Positions 39,201 through 52,900 of a DNA stretch of 64,000 nt are shown here, one piece after another. Both the position numbers and the translations under genes were made by a program. The stretch is from Heliopora coerulea (lineage: Eukaryota > Cnidaria > Anthozoa > Scleralcyonacea > Helioporidae). Numbering within the stretch: position 1 is the first letter of the stretch; each line of letters starts with the position of its first letter. The stretch is taken from contig JASJOG010000068.1 of NCBI GenBank assembly GCA_030142905.1, forward strand, positions 836,001 through 900,000, read 5' to 3'. The notes below the pieces were generated by a model that saw only the letters and a list, made by a program, of their open reading frames with translations, did no database searches and had not been told where the DNA came from.

Positions 39201-39995
39201 TCGTCCTTCCAAGTGCAAGAAGGATACGTCGACGTCTGAGTTTCGTGAAAAAGGTTGTGGAAAAGGATGGGGGTAATAACGGTAGGTTTTCCGGTTGACA
39301 GGAAATGGTACAAGTTTAGTATGCGTGATCACTACTGGTCTTGGAACCTTATGAACTATCTCAACGGGATAGAATTTTTTAGCCACGTGAATATTGATAG
39401 GTGCGCCATTGTTAACAACTGAATAGTCTTCATCTAGACCCTTCAGTTGTTGCCCTTGAGGAAATGAGATCGGTGTATCATGACTGGGGGCTTCATAATT
39501 AGTAAATGAATCTCGAAAGACATGGAGAGGTCGAGGAAAGAACTGCTCGACCATACGAGGATTAAGCAATCCGTCAGAGCTTAATGTCGAAGGGTTCTGA
39601 TTTGGAACTCTCTGTTGTAATCCTTGGGAAAATTGGCTGGTGGTTGGACCTTCCGGTGACGAGTCTCTGTAGTTATCGTGTGGCGCTGGTTGACGAAAAT
39701 CCATGGAGTTCTCGGTATCTCTAAAGTTCTGGTAACTGGTAACTGGTGAAGTTCCTTCGAAGACATGTTGGACATCACTCACATGGAATGGCGATTGTCT
39801 CTTTTGCGCAGGAATCTGCTTGGTGGACTTCTTTGATAAAGTTTGAAAATTCAACCTGCTGTACTGGTTCTTTAAATTTAATTTCTTTCTCACTTTTGTC
39901 TTCAGGTACCTTGTTTTGTGCCTCACCGTCGGTTCTCCTTCAATACCGAGCAAAAATGTTGCCAGAAAAATAACGGTAAAGCACTGCAATTTCAT
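27128..39995 (-). CDS. Gene A: secreted multi-EGF protein, 17 EGF-type modules
   Basis: Eighteen coding exons, 5' to 3': 39995-39200, 38587-38495 (E1), 38361-38251 (E2), 37922-37812 (E3), 37698-37588 (E4), 36782-36672 (E5), 36104-35979 (E6), 33655-33512 (E7), 33059-32961 (E8), 32777-32664 (E9), 32208-32095 (E10), 31604-31485 (E11), 31026-30874 (E12), 30441-30331 (E13), 29319-29188 (E14), 28582-28472 (E15), 27642-27532 (E16), 27264-27128 (E17 plus stop). All introns are GT-AG and phase 1. The joined frame is 2,805 nt (934 codons plus stop). It has a signal peptide, a basic linker, a four-Cys EGF, typical EGFs (CxPNPCxNGGxC), CxxC-type EGFs at E8, E16 and E17, and a laminin-EGF-like module at E12. 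Many EGFs carry the O-fucose consensus C2-x4-(S/T)-C3, and E2 fits the Asp/Asn hydroxylation consensus ([12 protein letters not shown]). No transmembrane segment is seen. The function is unknown; an extracellular matrix or secreted adhesive role is inferred. Confidence 0.85.
27700..28415. repeat. Purine-rich intronic tract with a 53-bp minisatellite
   Basis: Within the E15-E16 intron of gene A the plus strand is rich in gga/gaa/gca runs. Between about 28,100 and 28,325 a roughly 53-bp unit (containing gctaga and caatgttgtagg) recurs about four times, with caatg anchors at 28,151, 28,204, 28,258 and 28,311. Pro/Ser/Thr-rich ORFs on the minus strand here are composition artefacts. Confidence 0.75.
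29188..29319 (-). CDS. Gene A E14: EGF with missing fifth cysteine
   Basis: A 132-bp exon. The acceptor is taken at ttttgtcag (29,320) because the nearer AG would break the frame. The domain reads [13 protein letters not shown], then [16 protein letters not shown]5 of the usual C4-x-C5 pair is replaced by Ser, leaving C6 without its normal partner. The counterparts in C (49,977-50,102) and D (60,114-60,233) keep all six cysteines. Confidence 0.78.
29320..30330 (-). other. Gene A intron E13-E14, 1.0 kb, no recognised feature
   Basis: No exon signal. The stretch from about 30,005 to 30,200 (gggcccatttacacc, then Lys/Ser-poor GC-richer sequence with tcgcgagcgaatcgc) looks like part of a dispersed repeat, but I cannot define its ends. 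Confidence 0.4.
30442..30873 (-). other. Gene A intron E12-E13 with imperfect gacaga repeats
   Basis: About 30,600-30,760 is an imperfect gacaga/agaaca purine-rich repeat on the plus strand. It generates spurious minus-strand ORFs rich in Ser, Cys and Leu. Nothing else is seen. Confidence 0.6.
30874..31026 (-). CDS. Gene A E12: laminin-EGF-like six-Cys module
   Basis: A 153-bp exon with the pattern C-x-C-x13-C-x6-C-x-C-x12-C ([10 protein letters not shown], then [14 protein letters not shown]). It differs from its EGF neighbours and resembles the first six cysteines of a laminin-type EGF domain, without the last disulfide. The exon extends into a His-rich tail, [10 protein letters not shown]. 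The counterparts are 51,668-51,799 in gene C and 60,650-60,784 in gene D. Confidence 0.8.
33676..34139. mobile_element. Foldback (MITE-like) element 1 in gene A intron E6-E7
   Basis: Two inverted arms of over 100 bp face each other. The left arm starts tcttgtcacaaatatgatgg and continues cagcagataacttttaat. The right arm ends with its complement at 34,139 (attaaaagttatctgctg, then atatttgtgacaaga). The inner parts of the arms contain gacgtttcgttactaaacaa and its complement. The centre is about 150 bp of unrelated sequence. No transposase ORF is present. Confidence 0.85.
34957..35151. mobile_element. Foldback element 2 with CATGAATGACGTCAA ends
   Basis: A perfect 15-bp inverted repeat, catgaatgacgtcaa, lies at 34,957-34,971 and 35,137-35,151, with weaker complementarity continuing inward. 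Each arm contains a palindromic TGACGTCA, and a third TGACGTCA lies just to the left at about 34,922. It is short and non-coding, and sits between the two larger foldback elements of the same intron. Confidence 0.6.
35189..35817. mobile_element. Foldback (MITE-like) element 3 in gene A intron E6-E7
   Basis: The left arm begins tttagttaaaaatataatag and continues cccagcaaacaagtttaaat. The right arm ends with the complement at 35,817. Arms of more than 150 bp include cgtttcgttacttaaccagt and gttagctatttaagcctctc. It belongs to the same superfamily as element 1: they share the gacgtttcgtta core, and to the right of each lies related sequence beginning cgtttcccacctg or cgtttcccgcctg. Confidence 0.85.
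36783..37587 (-). other. Gene A intron E4-E5 with a 10-bp tandem tract
   Basis: No exon is seen. About 37,310-37,395 is an imperfect tandem of gtatgacgta-like 8-10 bp units. About 37,060-37,130 has an inverted pair around ccattgtgcca and tacaatggcc. Confidence 0.55.
38495..38587 (-). CDS. Gene A E1: four-cysteine EGF lacking C1 and C3
   Basis: A 93-bp exon (acceptor ttttag, donor CAAG|GTAG) reading [11 protein letters not shown], then [17 protein letters not shown]. Cysteines C2, C4, C5 and C6 of the EGF fold are present. C1 and C3, which normally pair with each other, are both absent. The matching exons of B and C have the same length and the same loss. Confidence 0.88.
38588..39199 (-). 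other. Gene A intron between exon 1 and E1
   Basis: About 610 bp. I find no microexon equivalent to the one in gene C, and no repeat unit. Exon 1 can splice directly to E1, giving ...[12 protein letters not shown]. Confidence 0.5.
39200..39995 (-). CDS. Gene A exon 1: signal peptide and basic linker
   Basis: Encodes [20 protein letters not shown] (signal peptide, residues 1-20), then a basic linker rich in K, R, P, S and Q, with a dibasic AQKRQS site and a Tyr/Pro/His-rich stretch near the end ([13 protein letters not shown]). It closes with [16 protein letters not shown], a degenerate form of the motif ending exon 1 of genes B and C. The splice donor is CGAG|GTGAGG, phase 1. An in-frame ATG lies 57 nt upstream at 40,052. 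I prefer 39,995 because it places the hydrophobic signal at the very N-terminus as in B and C, and because the TATA-like sequence at 40,072-40,085 is too close to 40,052 to leave room for a leader. Confidence 0.85.
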
Positions 39996-40071
39996 TGTCG
40001 GTAGCGATTTCCTTATATCATCTTGACGAAACGAAACGCCAAACTTAGACAAGTTTTTTAGTACTGGTTCC

Positions 40072-40085
40072 TTTAAATATTAAAG
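40072..40085 (-). promoter_or_regulatory. TATA-like AT palindrome upstream of gene A
   Basis: The gene-strand sequence ctttaatatttaaagg lies 77 nt upstream of the chosen ATG. Related AATATTAA sequences lie 41 nt and 70 nt upstream of the ATGs of B and C. The role as a core promoter element is inferred. Confidence 0.3.
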
Positions 40086-40674
40086 AAAAACAAACCATAC
40101 TTAGGATTCAAGAACGACAGCTATTCCGTGAAAAAACAATCCAACCAATGAAGTTGACAAGCCACTTAACTCTACACCTCCATTCGAAAACAGAACAAGA
40201 TATTTATTGATACAATGAAAGAAATTTACGTTATTTCAAGTGACCGAAAAACCGTATCGCGGGCGTTGAATTTTTAATTGCGTTAATTGAGCTGTCGTAA
40301 AAACAATGTAAAAACAAGATATAAACAAACTAAGTTAGAAGTCTATTCCACCATTATATAGTCGGACCAATTTTGGAAGTGTTCTATCTCTGAGCGATCT
40401 TGTAAGGCGACATTTTTTTGCAATAGACAAAATTTGTCAACATTTTTCCCCTCAAGTTCTGTTGTATTGAAAGATTACAGTAATAGTAAAGGCAATTAAA
40501 CTGTTGAGTAAATTACCCATCAAGTTTTGGCGGGTTTCTTTCAACTTGTGAGTTATTCAAGTCAACGTTAATCTACTTTTAGTCGAAACAGAAGCACTGT
40601 GGAACATTTATTCAACACTGTAAGAATTTGGAAATTGCAATATGTATGTTGGAAATGGGGGAGCTTGGAGGTAT

Positions 40675-40877
40675 CTTGAATGATGCTATAAGATAAACGT
40701 TCGCCCAGCTCTTACCTCAGAAAAAACGATTTCTGAACCCCAGAAGGGGGTAGAACCAGCAACATCAAAGCGTCTCACCGGTGATCAGAAGGTTGCGGGT
40801 TGGACCCCGTCTGGAGCTCAGAAATCGTTTTTCTGAGGTAAGAGCTTGACAAACGTCCCTTTATAATATCATTCAGA
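40675..40877. mobile_element. Foldback element with tRNA-like core between A and B
   Basis: The inverted arms are agctcttacctcag followed by aaaacgatttctga on the left (about 40,708-40,736) and their complement at about 40,817-40,845. Weaker outer complementarity (tgaatgatgctata versus tataatatcattca) brings the element to about 200 bp. The centre (about 40,760-40,815) contains ggttgcgggttggacccc, close to a tRNA T-arm and Pol III B box (GGTTCGANNCC with one mismatch). A tRNA-derived SINE fragment inside a foldback is the simplest reading. There is no complete tRNA. Confidence 0.65.
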
Positions 40878-41175
40878 ATTTGAAAATTACTACAATTTTA
40901 AATGCATTGTCCAAATTTTCGGCCAGTTCCCAATTCAGCTTTACGGTTCATCACGTCACGCTGTTCGAAGAAGCTGCCCAAACCCTTCAGTTAACAAAAT
41001 ATCGGAATTCATATTTACAAAAAGTCACAGGACTGGAGCCATGTGAGTGACTGAGAGGGCTAACCTACAATATAAACTTGAATCCTCCAAAAATAAATTT
41101 ACAAACACTAGAGCATATCGGTTGTCCTACAATTGACCGAATAAGGAAGTCCATGAGATATCAAGACGACGTCTG

Positions 41176-45629
<4,454 letters not shown>

Positions 45630-45669
45630 TGTTAATCAAAGTTCACGCAGCCATCACTTAACATTAAGA

Positions 45670-45679
45670 ATTAATATTG
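45670..45679 (-). promoter_or_regulatory. AATATTAA element upstream of gene B
   Basis: The gene strand reads gcaatattaattc, ending 41 nt upstream of the ATG. It shares ATTAATATT (plus-strand form) with the element upstream of gene C. The core-promoter role is inferred. Confidence 0.25.
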
Positions 45680-45784
45680 CCTCGCGTGATATACAATTGA
45701 ACCACCAGCAAGTGTTAAATTGCCATCAAAACAATTAAGGTGATTTTTAAAAAGTATATTAATTTCAATAATTTTCTCTGTTCC

Positions 45785-46190
45785 TTCTTTTAAGCGGACG
45801 CTTCACCTCAACCTTTCGTCATTAAGGATGACATGATGTTCGCATGGCAACCAAAGTGAATATCAAAAAATGACTCCGAAACATAGTTTGACATTTAACC
45901 TTTTACCTGGGAAGTTTTTATCTAAATTTATTCAACTGTGTGCGAGATATTGTGGTGGGGCATTTTTAGTCTGTGAAATAAAACTTTTCTTGGACAGTAG
46001 TTCATTTGGTCTCATATTACAATCCAGGCATTTAAATTGGGTAAAATATTATTTCAACTTGTAGCTGACAATCCATACTTTTCAAAGAGTACAGGCTTTC
46101 CATATTTTGGGGCTAAAAACTGTTAATTATCGATGGTCAAAGTTTAGTCAATCTTAATGCCAAATAAAGGTGAAGCGCCACCTCAAATTA
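45785..46190. mobile_element. Possible short inverted-repeat element between B and C
   Basis: The left end is gcggacgcttcacctcaacc (about 45,794). On the right, aaaggtgaagcgccacctca (about 46,167) is its imperfect complement around aggtgaagcg. The enclosed sequence is about 370 bp and non-coding. The ends are uncertain. Confidence 0.3.
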
Positions 46191-46937
46191 AAGTAAATAC
46201 CTATCGCCAATGGCAAAGATACCTTTTGCAATCAAAATATGAAATGAAAGGGGCGATACCAGAAAGCTTTTGTTCACTTTCATCGCTCGTCGTCTACTAC
46301 ATTTGCATTGTTTGTTAAATGTGTGACCTTTTCCTCACGTAGTAATATTACAATGTGCCCATGTTTGAATGTACGTTTGTTAGAACGTAGGTATATATAA
46401 ATGTACATATCTTTTGAAGGAGGGATTGGACGGATGGATGTAGTCTTTGTGATTGCTACCCAGTCAAGTAATGCTTAAAACACGAGCAGGAGTACTTTAT
46501 CGGATATAATGCAAGAGGCGATAGCCGAGTGTTTTAGATTCAATAAAGCACTTAATGTGAGTTTTTTGAACGGTTAAAAAAACAAACCTCTTAATACGCT
46601 AATTCGAGTAGAAAATTTGAAAATTGATTATTTCTAACCAAGAAAATTGGATGAGAAGAGTTGGCGTGTTTTTATCATATATTAAGACACGACACGGTCA
46701 TAATTTTCCTTTGTATTTTTCTCATGAATTCTTCATGAGTTCTTTAAGTTTGTATATGATTGCTTCAATCATACAGAAACCATGGTTTCAAAGATTCTAG
46801 CTGAAATGATTACGGAAGATAGGTAAATACAAGGAGAGCTAAGAGAGATGAAGTAAATTAACGGAGAACTGTGCCGATAAAAACCCTCAGAAATAAAGGG
46901 TAATGAAGGAAAAGAAAGAAAGCAACGTAAGGTCCAC

Positions 46938-46966
46938 TTACCGGTTTTTCGTCTCATTCACTTGAC
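46938..46966 (-). CDS. Gene C putative terminal coding exon
   Basis: The acceptor tatttcag is followed by 29 nt that complete the split codon of E17 and read RQVNETKNR then TAA. The frame fits exactly, but the sequence is short and has no domain. The intron would be 1.26 kb. Confidence 0.35.
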
Positions 46967-49900
46967 CTGAAATATTTAGTTTAGCAGTTAAAAGCATCGC
47001 GAGAGACTCATTTTATTTTATAACAACCTTTTTTTTAACAAAAGATTCAATTGTAACATATGCAGATATTAGCATTTTTGCTTTTTACATAAAAGTTTTA
47101 GCTTTAATCGACTGACAACAGCAATTATCGTCTGCAAATTTATAGCATTAGACGTGTTTATACGGCACTTAACCAGTTACGTATAATTAATTTAATTAGG
47201 ACAATATTTGGGTAACCATATCCATCAGTTATAACTGTACAGTGATCCTCGAATTATCCTACGATTATATTTTAAATTGACACATACAAACAGTTTACTT
47301 CACTTATACTACTAAAAATTTTAAAGGTATTACACTATTGGCGATAAAATTTTATACCAGAGTTGATTTAATCGGAAACAATAAGCTTTTCGAATTCCGT
47401 AAGGATTATGTTATCGAGTACAGGGCCCAATGATGAACCCATCCATACAACGTCAATTTGTTTCTAGACCTTTCAACAATCAGCTCTACGAACAAATTGA
47501 CGGTAATATTAATAATCATTACATTACTGTCATCACCAAAGCGAGACAACAGTCCTGTCGAACTTATCTGTTAATAACTTTCAGTCTTGAGCCTCAAGTG
47601 TCAAATATTTAAATAGGCACACTGCTTTAGCCAGCTTTAAAAGTTTTAAATGCTAAAATTAACAGAAGAGCAAAAATACTTGTTAGAAAACAGTTTTTTT
47701 CTATTCCAACAGTCACGACAATAAACATAATCACAAACACGAGAATGATCACGGACATCAACACGAAACCAAACACATACGCGAACTAGGCATTAACGAA
47801 TGAAACTAAAACTGAACATGGACCTACACCCCAACACTAACACTAAGACGAAAGCTAACAGACGTACGAGAGAAAACCAGTACAGTTTAGTCTGACCATG
47901 CAGTTGTATACACCCAAATACCTTGATTTAATTTAGAATTATGGTCTTTGCAACGACCAAGGACTACATCTTTCTAATGAAAATGTGATATTGAGGGAAA
48001 TCTCATCCAAGACGTATAAAGAATCCTTGATTTCTTGCTAAGGTTTTTATAAAGTATATAATTTATATAATTTTACTATACATAATTAAATTATACATTA
48101 TATAATTGTATACAATTGTATACAATTACATACAATGCAAATGTAAATGTGACTTTACTGTGCTTGGTTGATCACGTATCCAACAATTAGCATGTGTCAT
48201 ACGATATTATCCCGAGACCAGTAAACTTACGTATGCAGTTTCTCTTCGTCATGACATAACCCGGTATACACTGGCAAACTCCTGTATTACATACAGTCAT
48301 TGGAGGACATTTAAAGCATGATGTGTCTATATTTTTACAGAAAGAAGAAAAGTATGTTGGTGTGGCCCGAAGAGTTAACGATTAGCACCATTATTATAAT
48401 TATGATTCTTGTCTTCATCCTCATCTTTATCCTCATCCTTACCCTCATCCCTATCCTTATCCCTATCCCTATCCCTATCCTTATCCTCATCCTCATCCTC
48501 ATCCTCATCCTCATCCTCATCCTCATCCTCATCCTCATCCTCATCCTCATCCTCATCCTCATCCTCATTCCATCCTTACCCTCATCCTCATTTTCATGCT
48601 CATCCTCATCCTTACCCTCACCTTCACCCTCATCCCTATCCTTATCCTCATCCTCACCCACAAACTCATCATCATTCTCATCATCGCTGTCCTCGTCCTC
48701 ACCCTACACCTCACCCCCAAACCCATCCTCATCCTCATCCTCATGCTAGACCTTACCCTCGCCCCAGTCCTTATCTCTGTCCTCATTGTCATCCTGTTCG
48801 TTCTCCCTCTCCTCCTACTCATCATCATCATCATCTCACCACTCTCCTCAGAACGGCCATCTTTTGTTTTCACCCTGAGGCTCGTTCTATCCTCACTTTT
48901 TAATTTCCATTTTAATGATACGTTCTCAGTTAAAGTCACCAATCATAATCAATAGAAGTATCAATAAATGTCCACATAATTATTTCTGTAATTTCTTTAA
49001 TTATGCTTAATTTCCCAATAAGAACTCTAATTCTTATTTTACCTCCCGGAAATGTTAACATAACAATTAGTATTCTGCAATCCAGCGTCCCTCTCTAGTG
49101 GAATAATATGCATGGCAGTTTTTACCTGTTCAGAATTTTAAGTTATACGTACCAGATTTTGTGTTTATTTCAAGTATGCAGTTATAGCCATTCCCCACGA
49201 AGCCTTCTTTGCATTTACACACGCCCTCCACACATTCGGCGTCCTTGTGACATTTCTGACATTTATCAACTACAAAAACAAACAAAGTAGTCAACAACGG
49301 GGTACTTTTTCGATCTTTTCCAGAGAGTTTGAGTCTCCTTCACGCAAATGACAGAATTACCTTCACAGTGTGGTCCAGTAAACCTTGGAGAACACTGACA
49401 ATCGTAACCCACACTCAGTGGCTGACAAATCCCACCATTTTTGCAAGGATTTACGACGCATGGTCCAAAGTCTGAATTCCAATGAGAAGACATAAAGAAA
49501 TTTAAAGTCACTAACTAATCTAGGCATGCCGAACTTTTATCAAGAACTCGTTAAGAATATTAAACCAGGTCATCTTCAACAATAATATTTCTAAATTGAG
49601 ATTAAAAAAGGAAACGGTCGTATGCTTGGTAGTAACAAATGAAATTCCTGTTAGGTTTGTTCCTTTCTAGCCGATGTACCCAAGTAACATTTTGTGTAAT
49701 TCCAATGAAAGTTTTAGTGCAATGTACTTCAGAACTCCTCTTCTGCTTTGTTTTATTTTCTTTCATAATTTTAAATCGCTTCATTTACCTCTCCCTTTCT
49801 CTCTTCTTCCCTCTCTTTCTTCCTTTTACTTTTCTGTTGTTTCTTATATCTTTCCTCATGAGCTATCTCAGTCTCCATATAGTTTCTATTCTCCCATCTT

Positions 49901-52900
49901 ATCTCTTTCGTTACAATAGGTTAAAATTTGTGATCAACTACCTATATTAGGCTTTCTTTTCTCATAATTAACTTACGTGCTTCTTCTTTTTCACAGAAAG
50001 GCTGACGAAATCCTTGCAGACAATTGCATATTATTCGCCCTAGAGTCTCTTCACACGTCCCGTTGTTTTTACAAGGGTTTGGTACACACCCGCGACCCAT
50101 TTCTGAGAAAGTAGAATATAAAATATAGATTTATAATTGGGAGAGTAAACGGATGGGCATCCCATTTCCCTGAATTATTGGAAGATCTCGATGACAAGCA
50201 ATTATTCATTAACATGTGGAAAAACGTCAGGGTTTTTTTAATCTCAAAGGAAATCCTATATAAAAACTTCATTATTCATAGTACAGCATCTTAACAATCA
50301 TAAGCTCGGTTCACGTTATGCTTAAAATTAATAAATGGACAGGTAGGTAGGTAGGTAGGTAGGTAGGCAGATAGGTACGCAGTTTAGTAGGTAAGTAAGT
50401 AGGTAGGTAGGTAGGTAGGTAGGTAGGTAGGTAGGTATGCAGTTTAGTGGGTAGGTAAGTAGGCAGGCAGGTAGACAGATAGGTACGCAGGTACGCAGTT
50501 CAGTAGGTAGGTAGGTAGGTAGATAAATAAATAAAGAAATATCATTGGATAAATTAATACATAAATCAACCAGTAATTAATCAGGCAATCACTAAGTAAA
50601 TCAATCATTCAATAAACAAATGAACGGAGAGGTATAACTTGATTGCTCGCGAGAATTAGACACCATTTGAGTTAGTTTTGAAGCTCAGTACAAAATTGGT
50701 TACAGTTATCCCACTTCGAGCGTTATCTGGCCAAATTTGTAGACCAGGATGTAAAATATTTGGGCTAAAACATGGTTGCCCATGGCTTTCTCCACCCACA
50801 CCATTGTGAATAATCCTTTGGCTTACTTGTTGTTTCGCATCGGCGTCCAGTGTATCCTTGCGGACAGACACATTGACAAGAACCCTGGGATGTCGTCTTT
50901 GTTCCGCCATTTTCACAAAGGAAAAATTCGCAAGGGTCGGCCCCTAAACAATTGAAAACAACATCTGAGTTAAGTGCATATTTAGAGCTACTACTTTCCT
51001 AAGGATTTTTTATACCGGGTAATCAATTAATAGCATGTATTTGAACGTACAAAGTAGAAGTTTGCGATATTGTCTGAAAACAGATTGACCGTCCGAATGT
51101 TTAAGAACAGATTTTAAGTCGACCCTTTTAGTTAGCTAATCTGCGCGATTTCCTCTTAATAAACCCAAAATAGGGCTCCCACAACGAAGGAAGCTAGATG
51201 CAGAGGTGGAAGGCCTTTTTACTTGTTATATTTTTCATTCTCTTTTATGTTGCAAAAAATAAATTCACATTTGCATTAAAGCGCTTGAATTGCCGAATTT
51301 TCGAGGATAAAACACACTGGAACAAACTCTTCTTGGTACGAATCCGACTCTTATTGCTTTACTATGGCTGACACCAGACGATCTTACCCGTCAAGGGTAG
51401 ACGTCTCGTACCGAGAAAGTTACGTTAAAGCGCCTTTTTTCATGTTATCAAGATTTATATCCGCTCGTCCACCAACAAATTAGATACAGATTCGGCTTCG
51501 CCTTGGTAGTATCGTTGCTCAGTGTAGGAGATGTTGTGGATGTATTTGAGGGTTCAGCGGGAGATTTATAAACGTCATGACATAACAGATTTATTGGTTT
51601 GACAATATTTTAAACCCCAGTCAAATGAAGATTGAGTAAATTGAAGTATAATAAACACTCAGCTCACTCTTTTTCACGCATCCTCTGCCTGAAACGTACG
51701 TTCCTTCATGGTCCTCGCATACACAATCTCCTGTTTTGTCACAAACTGGATCTATTGCGTTTGGGTCGACATTCTTGTTGGCGCGCTCACAAGAGCAAGC
51801 TATTCCAAATAAAATGAAGAAAAATAAAAATAAATAAAAGACCAGACATATCTCAAGCCAGAGTCTTGGTTAATAGTATCTCTCGAATGTCAAACTTGGA
51901 AAAACCTACCACAGTTGGGAGGTACAAATTTGGGTGTCTTGCAATCGCAGTATGGGTCTTTTCCATCCTCAGGTTCACGGCATATTCCACCATTAAGGCA
52001 AAAATTCGGACTACACTTCTTTTTCATGACTTTGTGAAATGTACGAAATAGAAAAAAAAAGAAGCTGAGATGCTGTGGGATCGTTAGATGAAATACTGGG
52101 AAGTTCGTGATTACTGGAAAAAAAAAAATAGGCACTTCTTTCACGGAAAAATTTCTAGCCATCAAAAATTTTAAAGACAGCCTGGTGATGAATCTCGCGA
52201 AAGTCCCGCAACAATCGACACCGACAGACAACGAAAAACACAACGACAGACAACCGACAGACAATGAAAAACACAACGACAGACAACCGACAGACAACGG
52301 AACCCAGGCTAACCTGTTTGTAAATCCGCACGGCGTTTACCAAGTTATTTTTAACGCATCCATGAGAAGGAAAAGGTTAGAAAACTACCACGACCCAAGT
52401 TTGGAATGAAGAAACAATGTAACAGCGAAACATTAAGGAAAGTAACCCAGAGATCGTACAGAAATGAATGAATAGGTCGATTTTGGTGCTTTGGCTGTTC
52501 AAGAACTCAGGGCTCTTAGTTTTGAGTCCGACTTTGTCATTTTACTTAGGGTAATGCCAGACAATTTTGTTCATCAGGGGAAGACGTCTCTGGTTGGAGA
52601 GAGTTAAGTATAAACACGAGCTTTTTAACTCTACTCAATTGCTATTTTTTGTTAAGGAATGAGAACACAACATGACGATCAATTCATGCAGCATTTTGCC
52701 TTCGGTTCTAAAAATCTAAACACACAAATTTTCATTCTCGGAAATTACCTTCTCCGCAGTCTAGTCCAACCTTTCCTTCTGGACAAATGCATTTAAATGT
52801 GCCGGCACCAACCACACATGTTGCGTTATTCTTGCAAGGATTTGGGTCGCAGATAGTCACGACTGCAAAATCAGAGAATACAAACATAAGACGAAACAGA

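Noticed and set aside
40760..40815. Functional tRNA gene
   Set aside because: Only a T-arm-like part is present. No acceptor stem, D-arm or anticodon arm can be paired.
48318..48955. Long overlapping ORFs on both strands (Ser-rich, Ile/Leu-rich, Arg/Met-rich)
   Set aside because: All follow from the TCATCC hexanucleotide repeat, which has no stops in several frames. They lie inside a gene C intron.
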